From Lachnospiraceae bacterium (lineage in GTDB: Bacteria; Bacillota; Clostridia; Oscillospirales; Ruminococcaceae), in contig JAMPFE010000004.1 of assembly GCA_023664705.1 (NCBI GenBank), positions 62,001 through 126,000 of the forward strand: a DNA stretch of 64,000 bases, written 5' to 3'. Numbering within the stretch: position 1 is the first letter of the stretch; each line of letters begins with the position of its first letter. The notes under the pieces were generated by a model. The model was not told where the DNA came from and ran no database searches. It saw only the letters and a program-made list of their open reading frames with translations. Shown one piece after another: positions 17,170 to 25,172 of the stretch. Both the position numbers and the translations under genes were made by a program.

Positions 17170-18108
17170 TTACGTATCAAGTATTCCGCTCATTGCCTTG
17201 CGGATAACATTGTTTACAAGCAGCATTACGACGAACAGGAAGAAGCAGACCGCGCAGGCGTAGCCCATTTCAAACCTTATCGAGCCGTAGTCGAACGCGT
17301 GCGTCATAAGCGTATGAGCCGCGTAGTCCGTCGACGGGAACGCCGTAAGGTATCTTCCGATATCGCCCGCCGTAAAGGAGGCGGTTATCTGCATTACCGC
17401 CGCGAACAGCAGCTGCGGTCCCATTGCGGGAACGGTTATGTAGATAAGCTCCTGGAAGCGGTTCTTTATGCCCTCGATAGCGCCCGCCTCGTAGCCTGCC
17501 TTGTCGATGCCCTGCAAGCCTGCGCGTATCGCGAGGAAGCCCGCGCCGAGCGACATCCACATCTGCACGATGATAACGCACATCAGTATATAGCGCGAGT
17601 CGGTCAGCCACTGCTGGGGACCTCTGATAATGCCGAGGTTCATAAGTATCGAGTTGAGCGGACCCTGCGAGTCGCCCGAGAAAATGAGCTGCCAGGTCGC
17701 GTAGATGTTGCCCGCGAGCGTGGGCGCGTAGAAGATGTACGTGAACACGGTCTTGAGCGGACCCGGCATCTCGTTTATCAGCCACGCGAGCAGGAAGCAC
17801 ATGATGTAGCTGAGCGGTCCCGTGATGATCGCGAAAACGAGGGTGTTCTGGATGGCGATAAGGAAAACGTCGTCCGCCAGAAACAGCGTATAGAAGTTGG
17901 AAAGCCCCGTCCACTTGGGGAACTGCGCCATATTGAAATTCGTAAAGCCCACGGGCAGCGAAATCAATACGGGTATCGCCGTAAAGACCAAAAACAGTAA
18001 AAAGTACGGCAGAGCGAGGACGTACGCGCTGGTGTTTTTCTTCATCTCGCGCATCGTGTAGCGAAACTTGCTGTCCTCGATATATTGAGATTTTTCTTTA
18101 CCGAACAA
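17170..18108 (-). CDS. sugar ABC transporter permease (MalF-type), second pair
   Basis: A 312-residue permease with six membrane segments (YVLALPYFLLFLVFTAIPVL is the first). The EAA loop is GYEAGAIEGIKNRFQELIY, slightly divergent from the usual EAAxxDG (EAGAIEG). The TTG start at 18108 is set by AGGAGG seven bases upstream. It is directly downstream of the solute-binding protein gene and upstream of the mini-protein. Confidence 0.92.
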   Translation of the reverse strand: MFGKEKSQYIEDSKFRYTMREMKKNTSAYVLALPYFLLFLVFTAIPVLISLPVGFTNFNMAQFPKWTGLSNFYTLFLADDVFLIAIQNTLVFAIITGPLSYIMCFLLAWLINEMPGPLKTVFTYIFYAPTLAGNIYATWQLIFSGDSQGPLNSILMNLGIIRGPQQWLTDSRYILMCVIIVQMWMSLGAGFLAIRAGLQGIDKAGYEAGAIEGIKNRFQELIYITVPAMGPQLLFAAVMQITASFTAGDIGRYLTAFPSTDYAAHTLMTHAFDYGSIRFEMGYACAVCFFLFVVMLLVNNVIRKAMSGILDT

Positions 18109-18143
18109 GCTGATTCCTCCTAAAATTTAATAGGTCACAAACG

Positions 18144-21107
18144 TCACCGCACGATATGTCCGTCGTCGTCTATCGTATATCCGAGGTCCTCGAGCTTTCT
18201 TACAATCTCGACGTTGATGTCGCGGTTGTAGGACGAAAGCTGGAAGCGGGGAGCCTTCTTGTTGTTGACGACGGCTCTGAACGCGTTGTAAACGTTTCTC
18301 GTTACAGCGTAGGAAGCGGGGATTATGGGAACCTCTTTCAGATTGCTCATCTGGTCGATTATCTTCTCGTATTCCGCTGTGGACCAGTTGAGCTTTGAGA
18401 GAGCCTCGATGTTGGCGGTGTCGTAGCGTCCGAGCGGACCCATTACCGCCTCGATGGTCTTGCCGTACTCGACCTGCACGTCCGTGGAGGTGAACCACGT
18501 AATGAAATCCCAAGCCGCGTCGATATCGGAGCAGCTGTTGAAGATGACCGCGCCCGACGAACCCGAGTTCGCGGTATAGTCGAGTATTTGATTGCCGTTT
18601 TCGTCCGTCCTGAGCGTACCCGGAACGTGGGTGAAATCCCACAAGCCCTTGATCTCGGGGGCGGCAACGGAGAGCTGGCTGTAAAAGCCCGCGTAATTCT
18701 GCACTACCAGCGGCATCTCGCCCGTTCTGAACAGCGAGAACGCGTCGTAGGTCTGCTTGAAATCGAATACCGTGTAGAACTTAGTCCACTGCGTAAACGC
18801 CTCTACGGCAGCCTCCGTGTCGAACGTTGTCGCAGTGAGCTCGTCGTTGTAGAAGCTCTGCCCCGTCTGGTTCATCAGCAGCACGAAGGTGTTGCCCGCG
18901 TCGAATACCTGCGAGGAAATGTTGGACGGCAGGATAAGACCCACCTGCAAATACTTTCTTTGGAGGTCGGGGAGCATCTCGATAAGCTCCGTCCACGTCT
19001 CGGGCGGCTTCTGCCCTATCTCCTCGAGTACATCCGTGCGGTAGAACAGCATCGGGAAGTTGTCCGTCAGCGGCAGTCCGTAAACGCCGTCCTCGTATTC
19101 GTAAAGCGTGGAGACGTTCGCGGGGAAGCGCTTCATGACCTCGTTGTAGCCCGGCATCTCCTTGAGATTGACCATAAGCCCTCTGGACGCGCAGACTACG
19201 GGGAAGTCGCCGCCGATGAACAGCGCGACCTCGGGACCCTTGTCGGCGAGCGTCGCCTCAAGGATAGCGCCCTGCACGAGGCGTATGCCAACCTGTGTGG
19301 TGTGGTCGGGATTGTATTCGCTGGAAACTATTTCGTTGATTACGGTGGCTTGGTCACGTCCGAGCGATACCCAAACATTCAGCGACCTTGCGTTGCTCTC
19401 GGAGATCGAGGTGTAGTCCTCGAAGAACGAGCCCATAAACGACTGGAAGCTGAAGGCAAGCGCCTGGAAGAAGTTGGATTTTGAATTTTTGTACTTATCG
19501 TGAACGGTCTTGACCTCGAAATAATCCATTTCAAGCGGCTGACCGCGGTAATCTCTCATCCAAGCGGAGAGCGAGTTTATCTGGTCGCGAATGCCCGAGC
19601 TTCTCGAAGATACCATCATCGGGATATCCTCGGGGTGCTTTACCGCCATATTCAGAATGACAGCCATTGTTTCGAGCGTCGTTGCCTCGGAGCCCTTGCC
19701 CGTTATCTCCTCAAGACCCTCTTTTTCGGCGTAAAGCGCGTTTACGGTCGACTTGAAGAACGGGATAAGCTCGGGTATCTGCTCCTGAATGTAATAGTCG
19801 TTGTACTCGTCGGGATCTGTGGAGGTTATCATTACGATACGCCTGTAATAATAGTTCATCTGGTAAACTATATCGTCAAGGCGCTCCATGACCTCGCCTA
19901 TATCGCCCGGGATAGCCTCGAACGCTATGGCGTTCGTGCCCGCGTTGAGCTTTACGTAGATAGGCTCGCCGTCCTCGGTCTTGGGCTCGATAGTCTGCCA
20001 CTTCGGGCTGTATTGAATTTTAACGTCGTCGAGCTCCTTGCAGGGGACTTCCCCGTTGACGTAAATGCGCCTGTTGGAGAAAAATCCGCGCATCGTGCTC
20101 TGACGAACTCTCATATTTATACTGTACCAGCCGTCCGCGGGAACCGTGACCTCGTAAACGGTCGTCATCGTCGCCTTGCTCCACGTATCCGCGCCGATAG
20201 TGTTGTAGCGCTTGTTTACGGGGTGCGACGGGCTTATCGTATAGTCCGAGCGGTCGTAAGTGGGATAAAGCGTGGAAGAGGTGGTATATTTCGGCGTTTC
20301 CGCCTCGACAAGGACAGCCTCGCCGCCCGTCAGCGCGGGGGTGTTGTCGATATCCGCCTGCGAGGGCTTGATGTCGGCGTAGGACGGCAGCTCGTCGGGG
20401 TTGTAGAAACGGATATTCTTCATATATATGTTGGTCTTTACGCCGCCGAGCGTAAGCGTATGCTTACCCGCGTCGAGATAGAAGTAGTAAGGCGTGTTGA
20501 TAAGACCGTCCTTATCCTTGATAGGATAAGTCACCCAGCAGTCGTACTCCACCTGCGGCGGGCGCTTCTGGTTCTTGTTGAGCGCGTCGTACTGAATGGT
20601 GGAGGTCTTGTTGCGCCAGTATCTGTCGAGCTCCACGAGCCTTACCTCATCGAACGGGGACTCTCCGTCCAGCAGCAGCTCCACCTCGACGGTAGTATTA
20701 TTGCCCGAGACGGGATAATACATCATCTCCATATTGTAAAGACCCGCGGTTTTGACCTCGAAATCCCACGAGATCGTGCCCTCGCTGTCGAGCCAGGAAA
20801 CGCAGTTATCCTCGCCCTCCCACGACGTAAGCGCGCACTCCGCGCCGTCCGCGGCGCTGAATTTCGTCACGTCGACGGTTATCTCGTCCTTGGGCTTTGC
20901 CGCGTCGGAGAACCTTTTTATATAGTTCTTGTAAGCGTTTGTATTGCTGACAATATTAAGGTTATCGACGGTGACCTCGTCCTCCTCGGCGCTGTCCTGC
21001 GCGTAGGACACGGCGATGCCGCTCATTTGCAGCACGGACGCGGCAGTCACAGCCGACAATGCGAGCGAAAGAAGTCTTTTAAGCCCGAATTTCTGCTTTT
21101 TTGTCAC
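18144..21107 (-). CDS. very large extracellular solute-binding protein with carbohydrate-binding-like N-terminal domains
   Basis: 987 residues, more than twice the usual length of a sugar-binding protein. After a signal peptide (LLSLALSAVTAASVLQMSGI) there are two beta-rich regions, about residues 80-270 and 280-440, with phrases typical of carbohydrate-binding-like modules (VKTAGLYNMEMMYYPVSGNN; VPADGWYSINMRVRQS). A helical linker follows, then a family-1-type solute-binding domain from about residue 600 (LGRDQATVINEIV, YGLPLTDNFPMLFYRTDVL, GAVIFNSCSDIDAAWDFITWF). No lipobox is visible, so surface retention is unclear. GTG at 21107 is 8 bases after AGGTGG; another GTG four codons earlier abuts its putative site. 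First gene of the operon, behind a consensus promoter. Confidence 0.88.
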   Translation of the reverse strand: MTKKQKFGLKRLLSLALSAVTAASVLQMSGIAVSYAQDSAEEDEVTVDNLNIVSNTNAYKNYIKRFSDAAKPKDEITVDVTKFSAADGAECALTSWEGEDNCVSWLDSEGTISWDFEVKTAGLYNMEMMYYPVSGNNTTVEVELLLDGESPFDEVRLVELDRYWRNKTSTIQYDALNKNQKRPPQVEYDCWVTYPIKDKDGLINTPYYFYLDAGKHTLTLGGVKTNIYMKNIRFYNPDELPSYADIKPSQADIDNTPALTGGEAVLVEAETPKYTTSSTLYPTYDRSDYTISPSHPVNKRYNTIGADTWSKATMTTVYEVTVPADGWYSINMRVRQSTMRGFFSNRRIYVNGEVPCKELDDVKIQYSPKWQTIEPKTEDGEPIYVKLNAGTNAIAFEAIPGDIGEVMERLDDIVYQMNYYYRRIVMITSTDPDEYNDYYIQEQIPELIPFFKSTVNALYAEKEGLEEITGKGSEATTLETMAVILNMAVKHPEDIPMMVSSRSSGIRDQINSLSAWMRDYRGQPLEMDYFEVKTVHDKYKNSKSNFFQALAFSFQSFMGSFFEDYTSISESNARSLNVWVSLGRDQATVINEIVSSEYNPDHTTQVGIRLVQGAILEATLADKGPEVALFIGGDFPVVCASRGLMVNLKEMPGYNEVMKRFPANVSTLYEYEDGVYGLPLTDNFPMLFYRTDVLEEIGQKPPETWTELIEMLPDLQRKYLQVGLILPSNISSQVFDAGNTFVLLMNQTGQSFYNDELTATTFDTEAAVEAFTQWTKFYTVFDFKQTYDAFSLFRTGEMPLVVQNYAGFYSQLSVAAPEIKGLWDFTHVPGTLRTDENGNQILDYTANSGSSGAVIFNSCSDIDAAWDFITWFTSTDVQVEYGKTIEAVMGPLGRYDTANIEALSKLNWSTAEYEKIIDQMSNLKEVPIIPASYAVTRNVYNAFRAVVNNKKAPRFQLSSYNRDINVEIVRKLEDLGYTIDDDGHIVR

Positions 21108-21157
21108 AGTAATATCCACCTTTCCACAACAAATTAGCTGAATATATATCTCACTTT

Positions 21158-21186
21158 ATTATAACAAAATTATCACACTATGTCAA
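21158..21186 (-). promoter_or_regulatory. SigA-type promoter of the large sugar-uptake operon
   Basis: Minus strand: perfect TTGACA (21181-21186), 17-base spacer, perfect TATAAT (21158-21163), about 50 bases before the solute-binding protein start. The surrounding 100 bases are very AT-rich. Confidence 0.88.
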
Positions 21187-21239
21187 TAACAATTGTACAT
21201 TTTAGTGATTTTGCCACAAAATTAACCTAATATTTTATA

Positions 21240-21900
21240 AATATAAACAAAAAACCGCCCCGAGAATTGACGTAACGTGAAAATTCACGCGTTTTCGCGG
21301 CGAAAACCTTGCGGTTTTACTTAACGAAGCGTCGCTCTCGGAGCGGTTTATTAAGTTTAAATTCCCGAATTTTCGACTTAATTTTCCTTAACGGCAATAA
21401 CAGCTGCGCCTGCGATAACTGCGGGAGCATTTGTCAAAACCTCTTGTCTAACCTTTGCCGGCGGCGGATTTTCCGCTCGTTGCCGAGCCCACGCCGCTTT
21501 CGCCGGAGTCGTTGTCTGTCCTCGGAACGTGCCTTGGAGCTGCCGTCCGGGATTTGGGTCTATGCTTTGTTTACCTCTGCCGCTTTACGTCTCCGTTACG
21601 CGCTTTCTGCGCTATTGCGCTTGCTGCGCCCTATCGGAGATTTCAAGACCGCCGTTCCCCAACGACGGCTGCTTCGGCTTTGATATCCTCGGCATTATCG
21701 GGAACTTTGCCGCTTTCGCGGCGGTGGTGATTGCGGGGCACGCGCCCCCGTAGGTTTATACCTACCCCAATATTTTCTTTATCTGTCTATTTATATTTCC
21801 TCATGTGTAAACTTCGGTATTAACCGCGAGCGGTCTTTCCTCCGTTCACAAGGGTAGTCGGCGCGATCTGCAAAAAAGTTTCAAGAAAATAAAAAAATTT
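21240..21900. other. 660-base stretch without an intact gene
   Basis: No frame here has a credible start, ribosome site and protein-like composition. Short open frames on the plus strand are Arg/Leu/Ser-rich and look like noise. On the minus strand the end of a surface-protein-like tail can be read at 21378-21480; the rest may be decayed coding sequence. A GC-rich block (21450-21750) contains several small inverted repeats. Confidence 0.5.
21378..21480 (-). pseudogene. remnant of a surface-protein C-terminal anchor
   Basis: The minus strand reads NPPAKVRQEVLTNAPAVIAG then AAVIAVKEN and a stop, close in shape to the NPxTG-hydrophobic-basic tails of cell-surface proteins in this bacterial group. 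Upstream (21480-21700) the frame is broken by stops and shifts. Interpreted as a decayed copy of a surface-protein gene like the intact one next to it. Confidence 0.35.
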
Positions 21901-21904
21901 TTGC

Positions 21905-21935
21905 GAAAAATATCCCGCCCTTTCGGACGGGATAT
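21905..21935 (-). terminator. terminator of the surface-protein gene
   Basis: Stem TATCCCG/CGGGATA region (21911-21934) followed on the minus strand by a run of T and further T-rich sequence. Confidence 0.75.
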
Positions 21936-21954
21936 AATCGTCAGTCAAAGCGCA

Positions 21955-22731
21955 TTACTTTCTCTTTCTGGAGAGGACTACTGCGCCCGCAGCCAGAGCA
22001 GCCACGCCTACAACGGCAGCCACGCTCTCAACGCCCGTGTCGACGTTGTTTGCGGGGGCAGCGGGAGCGGAAGAACCGCCGAGGGTGTAGTTGCCGAGCT
22101 CGTCAAACGTGATAAGAACGTTGTCGTTAGCGTCCATAACTTCAAGCTTTACGCCCTGAGTACGAGCCATTTCAGCACCCCAGTCATTCAACTGAACCTG
22201 TACCTGTCCGATAGTGGTCGCATCGCCGTTAGCCAACGGATTTTTAAACTCGTTAACCAACTGATAGGTGTAATCGCCTACCTTGTTCGCTTGAATATCC
22301 TTATCTTCTACGGCAACCAAGCCCAAATCATCGTCATTAACACCATACCACTCAAGGGACTGCCAGTTATAATCATTGTACTTATCACCGGGAGTATCAC
22401 CCGTACCAAGGTCGCCGCCGTTGATACCAACAGTGAAAGCACCGCCGCAGCCGCCTACGAACCAATCTCTGTCAGCGCAATCCTCAATAGTAAATGTTAC
22501 AACCGCCTTAGCGATTTTCGACAAATCAAGACCCTCAATAGCGCCAACGGGCTTGTTAGCGTCGGCAGAAGTACCGTTGCCGTCATAATACAAAACAATA
22601 TGATAGTCGCCTATCATCTGCGTGCCCCTGCTCGCCTCATTAGTGGGCATCATAGAAGCGCTCGCGGAAACCGTCATCATACCTGCAGCGGCAATAGCAG
22701 CGGCAGCCGATACAATCTTAGAAAACTTCAT
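21955..22731 (-). CDS. secreted surface protein with NVDTG-type C-terminal anchor
   Basis: 258 residues. The signal peptide (KFSKIVSAAAAIAAAGMMTV) is followed by a beta-rich, Gly/Asp-rich domain of about 190 residues (IGDYHIVLYYDGNG, VVTFTIEDCADRDWFVGG, TIGQVQVQLNDWGAEM), a Pro/Ala linker and the tail NNVDTGVESVAAVVGVAALA ending LSRKRK. That tail is a sortase-like sorting signal variant (NVDTG in place of LPxTG) with a membrane helix and basic end. ATG at 22731 follows GGAGGATTATTTT; a longer frame start at 22746 lies inside the ribosome site. Function is unknown; possibly glycan binding. It has its own promoter. Confidence 0.75.
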   Translation of the reverse strand: MKFSKIVSAAAAIAAAGMMTVSASASMMPTNEASRGTQMIGDYHIVLYYDGNGTSADANKPVGAIEGLDLSKIAKAVVTFTIEDCADRDWFVGGCGGAFTVGINGGDLGTGDTPGDKYNDYNWQSLEWYGVNDDDLGLVAVEDKDIQANKVGDYTYQLVNEFKNPLANGDATTIGQVQVQLNDWGAEMARTQGVKLEVMDANDNVLITFDELGNYTLGGSSAPAAPANNVDTGVESVAAVVGVAALAAGAVVLSRKRK

Positions 22732-22804
22732 AAAATAATCCTCCATAATATTTTGTTCGCATGGGCGCCCGGCACACTCCGCCTACAATCGCCCTTAGTA
22801 TAAC

Positions 22805-22833
22805 TATATCATTTTAATTCGCCGAAGTCAATA
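22805..22833 (-). promoter_or_regulatory. SigA-type promoter of the surface-protein gene
   Basis: Minus strand: TTGACT (22828-22833), 17-base spacer, TATAGT (22805-22810), about 75 bases before the ATG. Confidence 0.75.
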
Positions 22834-22947
22834 TGCAATTTGTCTAAATCTTTTTAGTTTTTTCATATGTTTTGCACATTGCTTTTTGATTTTGACCATA
22901 TTTCCGCCATAATTTTTGGCAATTTTGCACAAAAAATCCTTTTCGCC

Positions 22948-22976
22948 TTGAATATTTCCGAAAAAGGTGCTATAAT
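22948..22976 (+). promoter_or_regulatory. SigA-type promoter of tRNA-Arg
   Basis: TTGAAT (22948-22953), 17-base spacer, TATAAT (22971-22976), 17 bases before the mature tRNA. Confidence 0.85.
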
Positions 22977-22992
22977 ATATAGGTCAATATTT

Positions 22993-23069
22993 GTCGCTGT
23001 AGCTCAGCAGGATAGAGCGACCGCCTCCTAAGCGGTAGGTCGGAGGTTCGAATCCCCTCAGCGACGCCA
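22993..23069 (+). tRNA. tRNA-Arg (anticodon CCU)
   Basis: A 77-base cloverleaf including an encoded CCA end. The acceptor stem is GTCGCTG/CAGCGAC, the D loop AGCTCAGCAGGATAGAG, the anticodon stem ACCGC/GCGGT with loop CTCCTAA (anticodon CCT, reading AGG), and the T arm GGAGGTTCGAATCCCC. Single gene with its own promoter and a strong terminator. Confidence 0.97.
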
Positions 23070-23070
23070 T

Positions 23071-23107
23071 TTGAAAACCCCTCGGCTTTTGCCGAGGGGT
23101 TTTCAAA
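23071..23107 (+). terminator. terminator after tRNA-Arg
   Basis: Perfect inverted repeat AAAACCCCTCGGC/GCCGAGGGGTTTT with a TTTT loop starting one base after the tRNA CCA, so it also stems from the 3' trailer. Confidence 0.9.
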
Positions 23108-23252
23108 TCGCAAAGGCGTTCGTTCGCCGCTTTGCGGCGCACGAACGCTCTTTGCTTGCGCAGTTTTTCCTCGAATTGCCCTAAAGGCAATTCGGTTTCG
23201 CTGCGCGAAACATCGGAAAAATCGCGCCAGACGCGCCTGCGACGACTTTTTG
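23108..23252. other. gene-free stretch with several inverted repeats
   Basis: It holds a GCGTTCGT/ACGAACGC hairpin (23117-23147), GAATTGCC/GGCAATTC (23173-23193) and TTTCGC/GCGAAA (23197-23211). A weak stem with TTTTT on the minus strand just after the pdaB stop codon may be that gene's terminator. No coding sequence seen. Confidence 0.5.
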
Positions 23253-23747
23253 TTACTTCTGCTCCGTGCTTGTCGTCGACGAGGACGTTGAGGAGGTCGG
23301 GGTGTTTGCCGTGTAGGGCTCGGCGCTTACCCTCGCCAGAACCTCCTCCGCAAGCGGTCGGAGCTCCGCGGGAAGCACGCTCAGGTCGCCGCGCTTTATC
23401 GCCGCGACAGCCGCCGCTATCTGCTCCTCGGTAACGCCCGCCGCCGCAAGGCTGTCGGAATACTGCGCGAGCACCTCTTCTATGCGCCCGTCGTCAAGGC
23501 TTATCGAGCTCTCGCTCGTCGGCACCTGTCTGCCGTTCGCGTCTATCGTGTAGTTGTCGGGGTATATCAGCTCGCTTACGGTCACAAATTCATACCCCTG
23601 CGAGCCCAGCGTTTTCAGTATCTCGGGCAGCGCCTCGGTGGTGTTCGCCAAATCGTTGTGGAACAGCAGTATCGAGCCCGACGCCGTCTTTTTCAGCACG
23701 CGCTTTTTTATCTGCTCGGGGGTCGGCTCCTTCCAGTCTATGCTGTC
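23253..23747 (-). pseudogene. pdaB: pdaB-like deacetylase, 3' part (164 codons) separated from its 5' part
   Basis: The C-terminal 164 residues of a NodB-type polysaccharide deacetylase of the PdaB (sporulation) kind. It begins inside motif 4 (DSIDWKEPTPEQIKKRVLKK), carries motif 5 (GSILLFHND) and VTVSELIYPD, then has an extra roughly 90-residue Ala/Glu/Ser/Thr-rich tail. There is no start codon with a ribosome site, and an in-frame TAA lies about 30 bases upstream of the junction. The frame itself is undamaged. The missing first 177 residues are at 41679-42209. Joining the two at the shared GA (23746-23747 and 41677-41678) gives Q-W-D-V-D-S-I-D-W-K, exactly the family motif. Best read as a split gene awaiting precise excision, or the relic of such an event. 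Confidence 0.85.
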
Positions 23748-23767
23748 GCCCCTCGATACACATGGGA
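23733..23767 (-). other. element/pdaB junction at the 3' part (att half-sites)
   Basis: Read on the minus strand: element arm TCCCATGTGTATCGAGGGGC (23767-23748), core GA (23747-23746), gene arm CAGCATAGACTGG (23745-23733). The arm's outer TCCCAT is matched by the other junction's element arm in inverted orientation; the gene arm ends in ACTGG, matching CCAGT on the other side. Confidence 0.75.
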
Positions 23768-23787
23768 GCCACCTCGCCGCTTAAACC

Positions 23788-23816
23788 TTGACAAAAATGC
23801 GCGTTTGTGTTATAAT
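23788..23816 (+). promoter_or_regulatory. SigA-type promoter of the lipoprotein hydrolase gene
   Basis: Perfect TTGACA (23788-23793), 17-base spacer, perfect TATAAT (23811-23816). It begins only 20 bases inside the element end. Confidence 0.88.
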
Positions 23817-23858
23817 GGGAAAGCGTTTTGTACAACGCGCTATCGAAAGGAGAAATTT

Positions 23859-24992
23859 ATGAAAAAGAAAGCATTTGCGGCGCTCTTTGCCGCGGTCATG
23901 CTGCTTTCGGGGTGCGGCGGCAGTCCCGAAAGCGAACAGTCGTCCCAAGAGAGCTTCTCCGTAACGAGCTCGTCCTCGAGCACAAGCACGACATCAAGCT
24001 CATCGGAAAACTCGTCGTCAAGCTCCGAAAGCTCGTCGGAGAGCACAAGCTCCGCGAATAACGCGTCCGAGGAGGACAAATACGCCGACGCTCCCGCGCC
24101 CGTGCCCGTTTCCAACACGATGCCCGAGGATTATTCCACGGAGCCCGTCGAGTTCCAAGCGGAGATAGACGAATTTTACGCTCGTGTAAAGGAAATGCCC
24201 ATTCCCGAGGAGGATAAGTCAACCTACAACGAACGCGTAAACGGCGGCATGGCGATAAGGAAGCTGGAGATAGACGGCACGCCGCTCTACGAGGTCAAAT
24301 ACAATCACAGCGAGCCCAAGGCGCTGCTGTTCCTGATGCACGCGGGCTTCCAGCAGAAAAATCTGGAGGACGCGGCGGACATGGCTTGGCGCGCGGAATG
24401 TGAGGGACACCCCCTCTGCGTGGTCGCGATAGACGTCGCGGGCTGCGGCGAGTCGCAGGACGGTCCCATTCAAGCGCCCGCGGCTTTTCTGGAGACGGTC
24501 AAGGACATCGATACCTTGGTGGAGTACTACAACACCGTCCCCGACGTGGACGCGGCGAATTTCGGGCTCACGGGCTTTTCCCTCGGCGGGAACATCTCGC
24601 TGTACTACGTTATCTACGGAAAGTATAAACCCAACGCCATCTTCATTTCGGGAGCCGGCGCCGACCCCGCCACCGACCAAGGCGCCGTCTGGGATTGCTT
24701 CGACAAAGGGCAAAACGGTCAGCCCTCGGTATGGGACGGCGATCAGATGAACAGCTTCGTGACGGCGATAAAAGCGATAGCTCACCCCGAGATGTTCACG
24801 GACGTATGGGTGTACTCCGCAATCGGGGAGTTCGACGAGGAGGACCCCCAAAAAATGGAAGCGTTCAAAAACGCGGTCGAGGCTCTCGGCGGCGAGAAAT
24901 TCGTTTACCAATGCTACGAGGGCTTGGGTCACGAAAATCCGCAGGACTGGCGCGAAAACAGGATAAAGGAGTTCTTCCCGAAGCTGAAATAA
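23859..24992 (+). CDS. alpha/beta-hydrolase lipoprotein
   Basis: A 377-residue lipoprotein: basic N-terminus, hydrophobic stretch and lipobox LLSGC (Cys about residue 21), then a low-complexity Ser/Thr linker to about residue 75 and a hydrolase domain. The nucleophile elbow is GFSLGG (near 222). LFLMHAGFQQ and VVAIDVAGCGES fit strands of the fold, and GLGHENP near the C-terminus supplies the likely catalytic His. It would hydrolyse an ester or related bond at the outer membrane face; the substrate is unknown. ATG follows AAAGGAGAAATTT. It is the first gene inside the intervening element, divergent from the pdaB fragment. Confidence 0.85.
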   Translation: MKKKAFAALFAAVMLLSGCGGSPESEQSSQESFSVTSSSSSTSTTSSSSENSSSSSESSSESTSSANNASEEDKYADAPAPVPVSNTMPEDYSTEPVEFQAEIDEFYARVKEMPIPEEDKSTYNERVNGGMAIRKLEIDGTPLYEVKYNHSEPKALLFLMHAGFQQKNLEDAADMAWRAECEGHPLCVVAIDVAGCGESQDGPIQAPAAFLETVKDIDTLVEYYNTVPDVDAANFGLTGFSLGGNISLYYVIYGKYKPNAIFISGAGADPATDQGAVWDCFDKGQNGQPSVWDGDQMNSFVTAIKAIAHPEMFTDVWVYSAIGEFDEEDPQKMEAFKNAVEALGGEKFVYQCYEGLGHENPQDWRENRIKEFFPKLK

Positions 24993-25030
24993 AATAATAT
25001 CCCGTTGGCATTACAGCCCGACGGAAATCA

Positions 25031-25057
25031 GCCCCCGAACCTTCGGGGGCGTTTTTT
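25031..25057 (+). terminator. terminator after the lipoprotein hydrolase
   Basis: Stem GCCCCCGAA/TTCGGGGGC (25031-25050) followed by a run of T to 25057. Confidence 0.9.
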
Positions 25058-25060
25058 GAC

Positions 25061-25094
25061 TGCAATTCACTGCATTTAACTGCAATTAACCGCA
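25061..25094. repeat. phased TGCA array upstream of the response regulator
   Basis: Four GCA trinucleotides start at 25062, 25072, 25082 and 25092 (exactly 10-base steps) within ACTGCA(A/T)TT or ACCGCATT. They end just before the -35 element of the next promoter. Confidence 0.65.
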
Positions 25095-25099
25095 TTTCC

Positions 25100-25128
25100 T
25101 TGACAAATCGCTTTGGGTGTGATATAAT
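25100..25128 (+). promoter_or_regulatory. SigA-type promoter of the response regulator and kinase
   Basis: TTGACA (25100-25105), 17-base spacer, TATAAT (25123-25128), 45 bases before the ATG and directly adjoining the phased array. Confidence 0.88.
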
Positions 25129-25172
25129 TATATAAGGAAATTAACGATACTATCTTTACAGGAGGACGCTTT

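Noticed and set aside
21309..21753. Overlapping plus-strand open frames of 74-124 codons
   Set aside because: No ribosome sites and a Ser/Arg/Leu-rich composition; they lie in a region better read as non-coding or decayed on the minus strand.
23253..23699. Independent 148-codon gene starting at the GTG near 23699
   Set aside because: That codon is in the middle of the deacetylase motif region, lacks a ribosome site, and homology continues upstream to 23747.
24219..24932. 237-codon minus-strand frame opposite the lipoprotein hydrolase
   Set aside because: Shadow of a gene with signal peptide, lipobox and catalytic motifs on the plus strand.
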